From Rhizobium sp. BK650 (lineage in GTDB: Bacteria; Pseudomonadota; Alphaproteobacteria; Rhizobiales; Rhizobiaceae), in the NCBI RefSeq assembly GCF_014195325.1, contig NZ_JACIBK010000008.1, positions 124,001-188,000 of the forward strand: a stretch of 64,000 nt of DNA, in the 5' to 3' direction. A program made the translations under genes and the position numbers. Of this stretch, positions 8,263 through 16,792 are shown piece after piece. The notes beneath the pieces are model-generated. The model ran no database searches and had not been told where the DNA came from. It saw only the letters and a program-made list of their open reading frames with translations. Each line of letters opens with the position of its first letter. Within the stretch, counting starts at the first letter, position 1.

Positions 8263-8290
8263 AGCCGCTCCCGTTTGCACGGGGGCGGCT
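8263..8290 (+). terminator. strong intercistronic hairpin in the ABC importer operon
   Basis: Twelve paired bases, 8263-8274 with 8279-8290, include one G-U pair and close a TTGC loop. An AT-rich tail follows rather than a run of T. It lies between the binding-protein gene and the permease gene, the position where such stems commonly trim or partly end transcription so that the binding protein is made in excess. Confidence 0.65.
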
Positions 8291-8352
8291 ATTTATATTA
8301 CAAGGCTCCGGTTTCGCGACGGGCGGGACGGACACAAAAGGGGCAGAAAGCC

Positions 8353-9231
8353 TTGAGCCAAATCGCATTCTGGGGGGCCGTCGAGCTCGGCCTAGTCTAT
8401 TCTTTCGTCGCTCTTGGCGTTTATCTTGCCTTCCGCGTCCTTGATTTTCCGGATCTAACGGTAGACGGCTCCTTCCCGCTCGGTGCCGCTGTGACCGCGG
8501 TGCTGATTATCGCCGGTGTCAATGCGTGGCTCGCGGCACTGGTTGCGATGGCGGCAGGTTCTGCGGCCGGCATGGTGACGGCGCTCCTCAATGTGCGTTT
8601 CAAGATCCTCAATCTGCTGGCCTCGATCCTGACGATGATCGCACTCTTCTCCGTCAATCTGCGGGTGATGGGCAAGCCGAATGTCGCGCTCATCAATGCC
8701 GATACGATGATCAGCCCCTTCTTCGGCCACGGGCTGCGTGATTTCTACGTACGGCCGCTCTTCGTTGGCATTCTTGTTGTCATTGCCGTCCTTGTCGTCT
8801 GGCGCTTCCTTGAAAGCGATGCCGGGCTTGCAATGCGTGCGACCGGCGCCAATGCCCGCATGGCCCGCGCCCAGGGTGTCGATACCAGCCGGCAGATATA
8901 TCTGGGCATGGCGATTTCCAATGCGCTGGTGGCCCTTGGCGGAGCGCTCTTTGCGCAGACCAACGGCTTTGCAGACGTCACCTCGGGTGTCGGCACCATC
9001 GTCGTCGGCCTTGCTGCCGTCATTATCGGCGAGACGCTGCTTGGGCGGCGGGGGCTGCTGATTGCGCTTGTCGGATGCGTGTTCGGCTCGATCATCTACC
9101 GTATCGCCATCCAGCTTGCACTTTCGAGCGATGTTATCGGTCTGCAAGCCTCCGACCTCAATTTCGTGACCGCGGTTCTCGTGACTGTTGCGCTCATTCT
9201 TCCCCGCCTGCGCGGAGGTGCCACATCGTGA
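8353..9231 (+). CDS. ABC transporter permease (branched-chain/TrpY-like)
   Basis: A 292-residue integral membrane protein of the BPD_transp_2 (LivH-type) fold with about eight to nine hydrophobic segments. It contains the family segments LDFPDLTVDGSFPLGAA near the N terminus and ATGANARMARAQGVD in the large cytoplasmic loop. The start is a TTG at 8353, preceded by AAAAGGGG; the open frame extends 50 codons upstream across the intergenic hairpin and has no similarity there. It partners the binding protein upstream and the ATPase downstream, whose GTG start overlaps this gene's TGA. Confidence 0.88.
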   Translation: MSQIAFWGAVELGLVYSFVALGVYLAFRVLDFPDLTVDGSFPLGAAVTAVLIIAGVNAWLAALVAMAAGSAAGMVTALLNVRFKILNLLASILTMIALFSVNLRVMGKPNVALINADTMISPFFGHGLRDFYVRPLFVGILVVIAVLVVWRFLESDAGLAMRATGANARMARAQGVDTSRQIYLGMAISNALVALGGALFAQTNGFADVTSGVGTIVVGLAAVIIGETLLGRRGLLIALVGCVFGSIIYRIAIQLALSSDVIGLQASDLNFVTAVLVTVALILPRLRGGATS

Positions 9232-10022
9232 TCAGCGTCAAGGACATTAAGGTCGTTTTCGGGCGCGGTACGCCATTACAGAAGCAAGCGCTGAATGGCG
9301 TCAGCCTCACCATCGAGGAAGGTTCCTTCGTCACTGTCATCGGCTCCAATGGCGCCGGCAAGTCGACACTGCTCGGTGTGCTCGCAGGCGATGTCATGCC
9401 AAGCGAAGGCTCGGTATTGATCGGCAATACGGACGTGACGCGCAAGTCGACGGCGAAGCGTGCCGGCATGGTTGCGCGTGTGTTTCAGGATCCGCTGACC
9501 GGAAGCTGCGGCGCGCTCTCGATCGAAGAAAACCTCGCGCTCGCCGCCCGACGCGGTGAAAAGCGCGGGCTTGGTTCGGCGCTCGGCGGTAGCAGGCGCG
9601 ACTATTTCAGGGAGCGAATTGCTGAGCTCAATCTAGGGCTGGAGAACCGGCTGAAAGACCGCATGGACTTGCTGTCCGGCGGGCAGCGGCAGGCTGTTTC
9701 GCTGGTCATGGCGACGCTTGCCGGCTCTGAAGTGTTGCTGCTCGACGAGCATACGGCAGCACTCGACCCAGGCATGGCCGAGTTCGTCATGAACCTCACG
9801 CAAAAAATCGTTTCAGAACGCAAATTGACGACGATGATGGTCACTCATTCCATGCGTCAGGCCCTGGATTACGGCCACCGGACGATCATGCTGCATGGAG
9901 GCGAGATCGTGCTCGACGTCGCCGACGACAACAGGAAGAACCTGCAGGTCGAAGACCTGATCGCCATGTTCCGCAAGATGCGCGGCCAGACTCTCGATGA
10001 CGATGCATTGCTGATCGGCTAA
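9228..10022 (+). CDS. ABC transporter ATP-binding protein (TrpZ-like)
   Basis: A 264-residue ATPase completing the importer. Walker A is GSNGAGKS at residues 38-45, the signature LSGGQRQ lies near residue 148, Walker B is LLLDEHTAALDP, and the H-loop is in VTHS. The start is a GTG that overlaps the permease stop in GTGA, indicating translational coupling. The longer upstream frame lies inside the permease gene. The DEHTAALDP form of Walker B is typical of ATPases paired with PF04392 binding proteins. A mosaic repeat follows the gene. Confidence 0.9.
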   Translation: MISVKDIKVVFGRGTPLQKQALNGVSLTIEEGSFVTVIGSNGAGKSTLLGVLAGDVMPSEGSVLIGNTDVTRKSTAKRAGMVARVFQDPLTGSCGALSIEENLALAARRGEKRGLGSALGGSRRDYFRERIAELNLGLENRLKDRMDLLSGGQRQAVSLVMATLAGSEVLLLDEHTAALDPGMAEFVMNLTQKIVSERKLTTMMVTHSMRQALDYGHRTIMLHGGEIVLDVADDNRKNLQVEDLIAMFRKMRGQTLDDDALLIG

Positions 10023-10040
10023 GTCGAAAGCGTGCTGATC

Positions 10041-10123
10041 AAAGCGTGTCGCGATCGTTCAGATCCTTGACACGTTTTGAGCCTTTGTTTGGCGCAATTC
10101 CGGACGCAAAACCGCGTCACACT
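10041..10123. repeat. mosaic palindromic intergenic repeat (copy B)
   Basis: The element opens with a ten-base-pair stem, AAAGCGTGTC (10041-10050) with GACACGTTTT (10069-10078, one G-U). It continues with a GGCGCAATTCCGGACGCAAAACC-type segment (about 10090-10112) that I recognise from repeats spread through Rhizobium intergenic DNA. It fills the space between two convergent genes and runs up to the LysE stop codon. Its first 16 bases are close to the start of the repeat at 4207, but the second halves differ, which fits a mosaic family. Confidence 0.65.
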
Positions 10124-10765
10124 TTATCGGGCCTGGGTAAGCAGGATCTTGGCGGCGAAGACCGAGAAGACGCCGGCGAAGGTATAATCCATGCCGCGCA
10201 GCGCCTTTTTGTTGTTCTGCAGCCAGCTGGACAGCCGGTCAGCAGCTATAACGACGGCCGCATTGACCGGCATACCGACTAGGATGAAACAGAAGCCGAG
10301 GAACAGAAGTTTGTGCGTGACTGCAGGATCGTTGGCGCTGACGAATTGCGGCAGGAAGGTCATGAAGAAGATGATGACTTTCGGGTTCAAGAGATTGACC
10401 CAGAAGCCCGAGGAAATGTTCGACAGGATCGTCCCTTTCGGACCTTCTACCTTGGCAACGGTTAACTTCGAGCCGAAGCGGATCGCCTGAACTGCCAGCC
10501 AGAAGAGATAGGCGGCACCACCGGTCTTCAAGATCAAGAAGGCGGTCGGCGAAGCTGTAATCAGCGCTGAGATGCCGAAGGCGACCAGCATCGTGTGGAC
10601 GACAATGCCGAGGCTCGTGCCGAGCACAACGAAGAGGGCTGCCTTCTTGCCCTGTGCAAGTGCACGGCTGATCGACAGCGTCATGTCAGGGCCTGGCGTC
10701 GCCGCAAGCAACAGTGTGGCGGCGGCAAAAGCAATAAGCGTCGGAAAGCTCGGCAGGAAATCCAT
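10124..10765 (-). CDS. LysE/RhtB-family amino acid exporter
   Basis: A 213-residue membrane protein of the LysE family, with about six hydrophobic segments and the N-terminal family signature ATPGPDMTL near residues 22-30. The GSKLTV loop and the FWVNLLNPKVIIFF segment in the middle are also characteristic. Members export amino acids or homoserine lactones; the substrate here cannot be told. The start was set at MDFLPSF because the upstream 21 codons of the open frame look non-coding. The gene stands alone between a repeat at its 3' end and an SDR gene transcribed in the same direction 85 bases upstream. Confidence 0.9.
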   Translation of the reverse strand: MDFLPSFPTLIAFAAATLLLAATPGPDMTLSISRALAQGKKAALFVVLGTSLGIVVHTMLVAFGISALITASPTAFLILKTGGAAYLFWLAVQAIRFGSKLTVAKVEGPKGTILSNISSGFWVNLLNPKVIIFFMTFLPQFVSANDPAVTHKLLFLGFCFILVGMPVNAAVVIAADRLSSWLQNNKKALRGMDYTFAGVFSVFAAKILLTQAR

Positions 10766-10850
10766 GGTGCCTCTGAAAGCCGGGAAAAGTTCTGACGATC
10801 TCTTACCCGGTTTTCGAAAAATTACCAATCAAACCTTGTGATGCCGCCGA

Positions 10851-11702
10851 TTACTTCTGCTCGAGGAAAGCCTTGAACTTGTCGGCGTAGTCCTTATGCC
10901 AGCGCGACAGCGGCGGGCGGTTTTCGATGATATCGCCAACAGCCCAGGCCATCCGGCGTTCGTCAACCGGGCGGGCGACGTCGTTATCGGGGCAGAGGAT
11001 GTAGAAATCGCCGCGTTCAAGGCTCTCGACCATGAAAGCGACCGTCTGTTCCGGAGTCCAGGCGCCTGCTGGCTTTTCCTGGCGATCGCCTTTGGTCAGG
11101 CCGGTGAAGACAAAGCCGGGGATCAGCAGATGCGCCGATATCCGCGCGCGTTCGGTGTTGCGCAATTCGTGTTCGAGCGCTTCGGTGAAGACCTTCACGC
11201 CGGCTTTCGAGATATTGTAGGCCGGGTTGCCGGGGGGCGTCGTGATGCCTTGCTTGGAGCCGGTGTTGATAATGAGGCCGGGCTCGCCGTGGGCGATCAT
11301 TCCGGGGCCGAAGGTCCTCGTGCCATTGATGACGCCGAGAAGATTGACCGCGAGGATATTGTCCCAACCCGCCTGGGCACTAAAGATCGAGGTTTCCGGG
11401 CCGATGCCGGCATTGTTCATCAGCACGTGCACGCGGCCGAAGCGCTGAATGACGGCACGCTCGAGAGCTTCTATCTGCTCCTTTTGCGAGACGTCGGTTT
11501 CGACAGCCATCACATGTTCCTGACCGACGATTGCCTCAAGTTCCGCGCGGGCGTTTGCAAGCTTTTCACCGCCGAGATCGGCTATGACGACGCTCATGCC
11601 AGCTTTGGCAAAATGCTTTGCGGCTGCAAGGCCGATGCCGGAAGCACCGCCGGTGACGACGGCAACATTGGATTGCTTGAAAATGTCTTGAATATTCGTC
11701 AC
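10851..11702 (-). CDS. SDR-family NAD(P)-dependent oxidoreductase
   Basis: A 283-residue short-chain dehydrogenase. The cofactor-binding TGGASGIG motif is at residues 17-24, NNAG near residue 91, the catalytic Ser in INTGSKQG and the Tyr-Lys pair in YNISK. The extended C terminus, with a WHKDYADKFKAF ending, goes beyond the 250-residue core of classical SDRs. The start is a GTG with a GGAGAGG site upstream. The substrate is not predictable. It is divergent from argG across about 190 bases. Confidence 0.9.
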   Translation of the reverse strand: MTNIQDIFKQSNVAVVTGGASGIGLAAAKHFAKAGMSVVIADLGGEKLANARAELEAIVGQEHVMAVETDVSQKEQIEALERAVIQRFGRVHVLMNNAGIGPETSIFSAQAGWDNILAVNLLGVINGTRTFGPGMIAHGEPGLIINTGSKQGITTPPGNPAYNISKAGVKVFTEALEHELRNTERARISAHLLIPGFVFTGLTKGDRQEKPAGAWTPEQTVAFMVESLERGDFYILCPDNDVARPVDERRMAWAVGDIIENRPPLSRWHKDYADKFKAFLEQK

Positions 11703-11893
11703 GTGACTGGCCTCTCCTCAGAGCATTGTTCGGACGATGCCGAATATGGGCTCTCCTTTTGCGCTGTCAAACCTTATCGAGGTAGCGTTGCTTGGCTCGT
11801 TGCCCTTGCGTCATGCGCCAATCTCGCTAAAAGTGCCGCGATAACGGGCCTTGCGGGTATGCCGTCGGCCCTCATGTAACGGACCTCATCACC

Positions 11894-13117
11894 ATGGCAT
11901 CATACAAAGACGTGAAGAAAGTCGTGCTCGCCTATTCCGGCGGTCTCGATACCTCGATCATCCTGAAGTGGCTGCAGACCGAACTCGGCGCTGAAGTCGT
12001 CACCTTCACGGCCGACCTCGGCCAGGGCGAAGAGCTTGAGCCGGCGCGCAAGAAGGCCGAGATGCTCGGCATCAAGGAGATCTATATCGAGGACGTGCGC
12101 GAAGAATTCGTGCGCGATTTCGTCTTCCCGATGTTCCGTGCGAATGCCGTCTACGAAGGCGTCTACCTGCTCGGTACGTCGATCGCCCGTCCGCTGATTT
12201 CAAAGCACCTCATCGACATCGCCCGCAAGACCGGTGCCGATGCGATCGCACACGGAGCGACCGGCAAGGGTAACGACCAGGTTCGTTTCGAGCTTTCGGC
12301 CTATGCGCTGAACCCCGATATCAAGATCATTGCGCCTTGGCGCGACTGGTCCTTCAAGAGCCGTACCGACCTGCTCGAATTCGCTGAGAAGCATCAGATC
12401 CCGGTTGCCAAGGACAAGAAGGGCGAAGCCCCCTTCTCCGTCGATGCCAACCTGCTGCACTCTTCTTCTGAGGGCAAGGTTCTGGAGGATCCGGCACAGG
12501 AAGCCCCGGAATATGTGCATATGCGCACCATCTCGCCGGAAGCGGCCCCGGACAAGGCGACCATCATCAAGGTCGGTTTCCGCAAGGGCGACGCCGTCTC
12601 GATCAATGGTGTCGAGATGTCTCCGGCGACGCTGCTCGCGACCCTCAACAATTACGGCCGCGACAATGGTATCGGCCGCCTCGACCTCGTCGAGAACCGC
12701 TACGTCGGCATGAAGTCGCGCGGTGTTTACGAGACACCTGGTGGCACGATCCTGCTCGCAGCGCATCGCGCCATCGAGTCCATCACGCTCGACCGTGGTG
12801 CGGCTCACCTCAAGGATGAGTTGATGCCTCGTTATGCCGAACTCATCTATTACGGTTTCTGGTTCTCGCCGGAGCGAGAAATGCTGCAGGCCCTCATCGA
12901 CAAGAGCCAGGAACATGTCGAAGGTGAAGTGACGCTGAAACTCTATAAGGGCAATGTCATGGTCATTGGTCGTGAGAGCGAGAAGTCGCTTTATTCCGAC
13001 AAGCTCGTCACCTTCGAAGACGACCAGGGCGCTTACGACCAGAAGGATGCTGCAGGTTTCATCAAGCTCAACGCGCTGCGTCTGCGCACGCTCGGCAAGC
13101 GTAACCTGAAGAAGTAA
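11894..13117 (+). CDS. argG: argininosuccinate synthase
   Basis: A 407-residue cytosolic enzyme joining citrulline and aspartate with ATP in arginine biosynthesis. The N-terminal ATP pyrophosphatase motif AYSGGLDTS is at residues 13-21, and the length and family segments (GATGKGNDQVRFE, and SVDANLLHSSSEG) match the standard bacterial enzyme. It is a single-gene unit with its own terminator, as is usual in rhizobia. The divergent upstream gene is an SDR with no evident link to arginine. Confidence 0.97.
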   Translation: MASYKDVKKVVLAYSGGLDTSIILKWLQTELGAEVVTFTADLGQGEELEPARKKAEMLGIKEIYIEDVREEFVRDFVFPMFRANAVYEGVYLLGTSIARPLISKHLIDIARKTGADAIAHGATGKGNDQVRFELSAYALNPDIKIIAPWRDWSFKSRTDLLEFAEKHQIPVAKDKKGEAPFSVDANLLHSSSEGKVLEDPAQEAPEYVHMRTISPEAAPDKATIIKVGFRKGDAVSINGVEMSPATLLATLNNYGRDNGIGRLDLVENRYVGMKSRGVYETPGGTILLAAHRAIESITLDRGAAHLKDELMPRYAELIYYGFWFSPEREMLQALIDKSQEHVEGEVTLKLYKGNVMVIGRESEKSLYSDKLVTFEDDQGAYDQKDAAGFIKLNALRLRTLGKRNLKK

Positions 13118-13138
13118 GCAGCTTCAGACAGATCTCCA

Positions 13139-13176
13139 AAAAGGCCTGCCGGCTCCGCCGCGCGGGCCTTTTCTTT
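13139..13176 (+). terminator. intrinsic terminator after argG
   Basis: AAAAGGCC at 13139-13146 pairs with GGCCTTTT at 13165-13172 around a GC-rich inner region, and the stem ends in TTTTCTTT. It lies 21 bases after the argG stop. Confidence 0.8.
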
Positions 13177-13256
13177 GTCACATCGATTACAGGTTGTAAC
13201 GTCTTGACGCGGCAGGGCTGTCGCATAAGCTGAGCCGTCATCACGGGAGCATTTCT

Positions 13257-13898
13257 ATGCCGCAATCCCTGCTTCTCGGCGCCTTCCTGGCGGCGCTTTT
13301 TTATGTGCTCATTCCCGGCCCGGCCTTCCTGCAGCTTCTCGGCATAGGTGCCGGGCAAGGGCGCAAGGCAGGCGCCTTTTTCATGATGGGTCATCTCGTT
13401 GGCGATATCATCTGGTCGGGATTGGCGTTGATCGCTATCGTCGGTGCCAAGACCATCGGCACGTTCGTGTTCGACCTGCTGGGACTTGCCTGCGGCTTCT
13501 ATCTCGCCTGGATCGGATGGAGCGCCGTCAATGCCAAGCCGAAGGTCGAGGGGCAGGCGCTGCTCGTCGTGGAACGGCCGTTCCGCCGCGGATTGATTTT
13601 CGGCGTCACCAATCCGAAGGGCTATCCGGTGGCGCTCGCCACTTTCACGGCGCTGGTCGCGGGCTCTGCAAGCGCGCTCGACTTTCAGGCTCTCCCGATG
13701 CTGCTCAGCGTGTCCTTCGTCGGTTTCGTCACAGCTGATATCATCCTGATCGGGATCATCGGTGCCGGCGTCGTACGCCGCTTCTACCGCGCCCATGAAG
13801 GGCTGATCGTACGCTGCTCCGGCGTGCTCTTTATGGGTTTTGCCGTGCAAGCGTTGTGGCACGCCACACCCGGCCTGCTTGGCTGGCGAAAGGCCTGA
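13257..13898 (+). CDS. LysE-family translocator
   Basis: A 213-residue membrane protein with about six hydrophobic segments. The LIPGPAFLQL segment near residues 18-27 is the LysE-family N-terminal signature in slightly altered form, and TNPKGYPVALATF in the middle replaces the usual NPK motif region. It is only distantly similar to the LysE protein at 10124. A GGGAGC site precedes the ATG by seven bases. Its TGA stop directly abuts the stop of the convergent gene, the two forming TGATCA with no spacing. Confidence 0.88.
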   Translation: MPQSLLLGAFLAALFYVLIPGPAFLQLLGIGAGQGRKAGAFFMMGHLVGDIIWSGLALIAIVGAKTIGTFVFDLLGLACGFYLAWIGWSAVNAKPKVEGQALLVVERPFRRGLIFGVTNPKGYPVALATFTALVAGSASALDFQALPMLLSVSFVGFVTADIILIGIIGAGVVRRFYRAHEGLIVRCSGVLFMGFAVQALWHATPGLLGWRKA

Positions 13899-14351
13899 TC
13901 AGGCGTCGTTGACGAGAAAACCGACGACCGAATTCAGCGTCTGAACCTCATTAGGATCCCCGATCGACATGGCGATCTGAAGCTGGTTCTTGTAGTAGTC
14001 CAAGAAGTTGAAGCTCGTGCCGTCAGTGACGTTGGACAGATCGATGACATTGCCGAGCGGATCGATAGCATGCATCGGCAACGGTTCGGATATTGCGGCA
14101 AACGTATTCTGATCGATCAGGCCATTGTCGTAGCCCTGGCGCGCATAGCTGCGCAATTCACCAGGGCTGACGGCTGTAAAATCGAGCGCCCGCCTGTTCT
14201 CAGAGTCTTCTATTTGGAATGAGCCTTGGGCGACAGTCAGCTTCGGCTCAATTGTAATATCAGCGGTCTTCGAACTTTTTGCGTTATTATTGGGATTATT
14301 TTTGAATAGCAAACTCTGAGAAGACCGCACGGAAAAGATTTCCATGCGCAT
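13899..14351 (-). CDS. hypothetical protein
   Basis: A 150-residue protein I do not recognise. It has no signal peptide and no membrane segment. The first 30 residues are rich in Ser, Asn and Lys and lie in AT-richer DNA; the rest is acidic, with a GNVIDLSNVTDG segment and a final helix-like stretch ending in FLVNDA. Codon use after residue 40 looks genuinely coding. It sits between a LysE gene (convergent, abutting stops) and an M3 peptidase gene (divergent). Two starts are possible, the ATG at 14351 or one two codons on. It may be a rhizobial-specific regulator or surface-related protein, but nothing supports a function. Confidence 0.6.
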   Translation of the reverse strand: MRMEIFSVRSSQSLLFKNNPNNNAKSSKTADITIEPKLTVAQGSFQIEDSENRRALDFTAVSPGELRSYARQGYDNGLIDQNTFAAISEPLPMHAIDPLGNVIDLSNVTDGTSFNFLDYYKNQLQIAMSIGDPNEVQTLNSVVGFLVNDA

Positions 14352-14547
14352 GTCCTCTTACTTGAAGATTAAGGGGAATTTAGCGTCCCGGCCTGATTCG
14401 CGTCAATCGTTAACGATTGGTTAATTTTTATGTATCAATTCTTGCCCGCAAATTTATCGGGGCGGGTAAAAGCCCAGTCAGACACATATCAATTCGGTGA
14501 CGGCGTTCCTATATTACCCCTTCATTTGCTGGCATAAAGGACTTCAC

Positions 14548-16635
14548 ATGTCTTCTCCCACTCAATTCAATCAGGCACTTGTCAATTGGGATGGCCTTCA
14601 TGGTCTGCCGCGTTTTGACGCGGTTGCCGATGGCGATTTTGCTGCCGCCTTCGAGGCGGCGCTTGCTTCACACGAACGCGAGATCGACGAGATTGCCGGC
14701 AACAGGGAAGAGCCGAATTTCGAAAATACTATCGTCGCGCTCGAAATCGCCGGCGATGAGCTTTCGCGCGTTTCCGCTCTCTTCTGGAACCGGGCGGGCG
14801 CCCACACCAACGATGTCATTCAGGCGCTGGAGCGGGAGATTTCGCCAAAGATGTCGCGGCATTATTCGAAGATCGGCATGAATGCCGATCTCTTCAGGCG
14901 CATCGACACGCTCTGGGAAAAGCGGGAGAGCCTCGGCCTGACCTTGGAGCAAACGCGCGTGCTGGAGCGACACTGGAAAGGTTTCGTCAAATCGGGCGCC
15001 AAGTTGCCGAAGGCCGAGCAGGAGAAACTCGCCGCAATCAATGAGAAGCTCGCCGGCCTCAGCACCAGCTTCGGGCAAAACGTGCTTGCCGACGAGAAGA
15101 ACTGGTCGCTCATGCTCTCAAGCGAAGACGAACTTGCCGGCATTCCTGATTTCCTGCGTGACGCTATGGCGGCGGCAGCCCGTGAACGAGGCGAGGACGG
15201 TAAATATGCCGTGACCCTGTCGCGCTCGATCATCGAGCCCTTCCTGACTTTCTCGGAACGGCGCGATCTTCGCGAGCAGGCCTTCAAGGCCTGGGTGGCG
15301 CGCGGTGAAAATGCCGGAGAGACCGATAACCGCGGGATCATTCGTGAGACGCTTGCCCTGCGTGACGAGGTGGCAAAGCTCCTCGGATATGGCAATTTTG
15401 CGGAATTGAAGCTCGACAAAACGATGGCAAAGACGCCCGAAGCCGTTAACGGCCTATTACGTGCCGTTTGGGCCAGGGCGGTGAAGCGTGCCCATGAGGA
15501 AGAAGCCGATATTGCCGGGTTGATCGCGGCCGAGGGCAAGAACCATGAGGTCATGCCTTGGGACTGGCGCCATTACGCGGAGAAGATCCGGGCGCAACGG
15601 TTCAATTTCTCGGAAGCGGAACTGAAGCCCTATCTGCAGCTCGAAAAGATCATCGACGCCTGCTTCGATGTCGCCGGCCGGCTGTTCGGCATTCGCGCCG
15701 TCGAGAGGAAGGGCGTTGCCGCCTATCATCCCAATGTGCAGGTCTTCGAGATCCGCGACCGGGACGACAAGCTGGTCGCGCTCTTCCTCGGCGATTACTT
15801 CGCTCGCAGCTCGAAACGTTCGGGCGCCTGGATGAGCTCGTTCCAGTCACAGCACAAGCTGGCGCTGAAGAACGGCCATCATGGCGAACTGCCGATCATC
15901 TACAATGTCTGCAATTTCGCAAAGCCCGCGGAAGGCAAGCCGGCGCTGCTTTCGCTCGACGATGCGCGCACATTGTTTCATGAATTCGGCCACGCGCTGC
16001 ACGGCATGCTTTCCGATGTCACCTATCCTTCGGTGTCGGGTACGGGCGTTTCACGGGATTTTGTGGAGCTTCCCTCGCAGCTCTACGAGCACTGGCTGAC
16101 GGTTCCTGCCATCCTCAAGGAATATGCGGTGCATTTCGAGACCGGAGAGCCAATGCCGCAGGCGCTGCTCGATAAGGTTCTTGCCGCTCGCACCTTCAAT
16201 TCCGGCTTCAATACGGTGGAGTTCACCTCCTCGGCTCTGGTCGACATGGCCTTCCATACGCGCGACAAGGTGGAGGATCCGATGGCGGTGCAGGCGGAAG
16301 TGCTTGCCGAAATCGGCATGCCGAAATCGATCGTCATGCGCCACGCTACGCCGCATTTCCAGCATATCTTCTCGGGCGGCTATTCGGCGGGCTATTACTC
16401 CTACATGTGGTCGGAAGTGCTCGATGCCGACGCCTTCGCCGCCTTCGAGGAGACGGGCGATGCCTTTGATGGCGAAATGGCCAGGAAGCTTCGGGACAAT
16501 ATCTACTCCACGGGCGGCTCGGTCGATCCGGAAGATGCTTACAAGGCTTTCCGTGGCAAGCTGCCGAGCCCGGATGCGATGCTGGTCAAGAAGGGCCTTG
16601 CGACCTTCGAGGAATTGACAGGCAGCGACGCTTAA
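14548..16635 (+). CDS. M3-family oligopeptidase / peptidyl-dipeptidase
   Basis: A 695-residue zinc metallopeptidase of the Dcp / oligopeptidase A type, cleaving short peptides in the cytoplasm. The zinc-binding HEFGH motif is near residue 478, with the third ligand Glu expected about 25 residues later in the FVELPSQLYEHW segment. The long helical N-terminal half is typical of M3 enzymes. No signal peptide is present. AAAGGA precedes the ATG at 14548; 17 upstream codons of the frame lack similarity. It is followed by a hairpin terminator and then typA. Confidence 0.93.
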   Translation: MSSPTQFNQALVNWDGLHGLPRFDAVADGDFAAAFEAALASHEREIDEIAGNREEPNFENTIVALEIAGDELSRVSALFWNRAGAHTNDVIQALEREISPKMSRHYSKIGMNADLFRRIDTLWEKRESLGLTLEQTRVLERHWKGFVKSGAKLPKAEQEKLAAINEKLAGLSTSFGQNVLADEKNWSLMLSSEDELAGIPDFLRDAMAAAARERGEDGKYAVTLSRSIIEPFLTFSERRDLREQAFKAWVARGENAGETDNRGIIRETLALRDEVAKLLGYGNFAELKLDKTMAKTPEAVNGLLRAVWARAVKRAHEEEADIAGLIAAEGKNHEVMPWDWRHYAEKIRAQRFNFSEAELKPYLQLEKIIDACFDVAGRLFGIRAVERKGVAAYHPNVQVFEIRDRDDKLVALFLGDYFARSSKRSGAWMSSFQSQHKLALKNGHHGELPIIYNVCNFAKPAEGKPALLSLDDARTLFHEFGHALHGMLSDVTYPSVSGTGVSRDFVELPSQLYEHWLTVPAILKEYAVHFETGEPMPQALLDKVLAARTFNSGFNTVEFTSSALVDMAFHTRDKVEDPMAVQAEVLAEIGMPKSIVMRHATPHFQHIFSGGYSAGYYSYMWSEVLDADAFAAFEETGDAFDGEMARKLRDNIYSTGGSVDPEDAYKAFRGKLPSPDAMLVKKGLATFEELTGSDA

Positions 16636-16658
16636 GACAGTTTGATGACATGAGCCAA

Positions 16659-16688
16659 GCGGCATGGTGACAGCCATGCCGCAGCTTT
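16659..16688 (+). terminator. hairpin terminator after the M3 peptidase gene
   Basis: A perfect nine-base-pair stem, GCGGCATGG (16659-16667) with CCATGCCGC (16674-16682), has a TGACAG loop but only a weak T tail (AGCTTTC). It is likely a terminator or an mRNA 3'-end stabiliser. Confidence 0.6.
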
Positions 16689-16792
16689 CGCGTGCCACCC
16701 CCTTTCGCAATCGCGAAAAAAACGGTATGAGCGCGCCAACATAAATGGCGCGTCCACTTGGCGTAGCGCCCCAGCCTCAGAGATTATGACAT

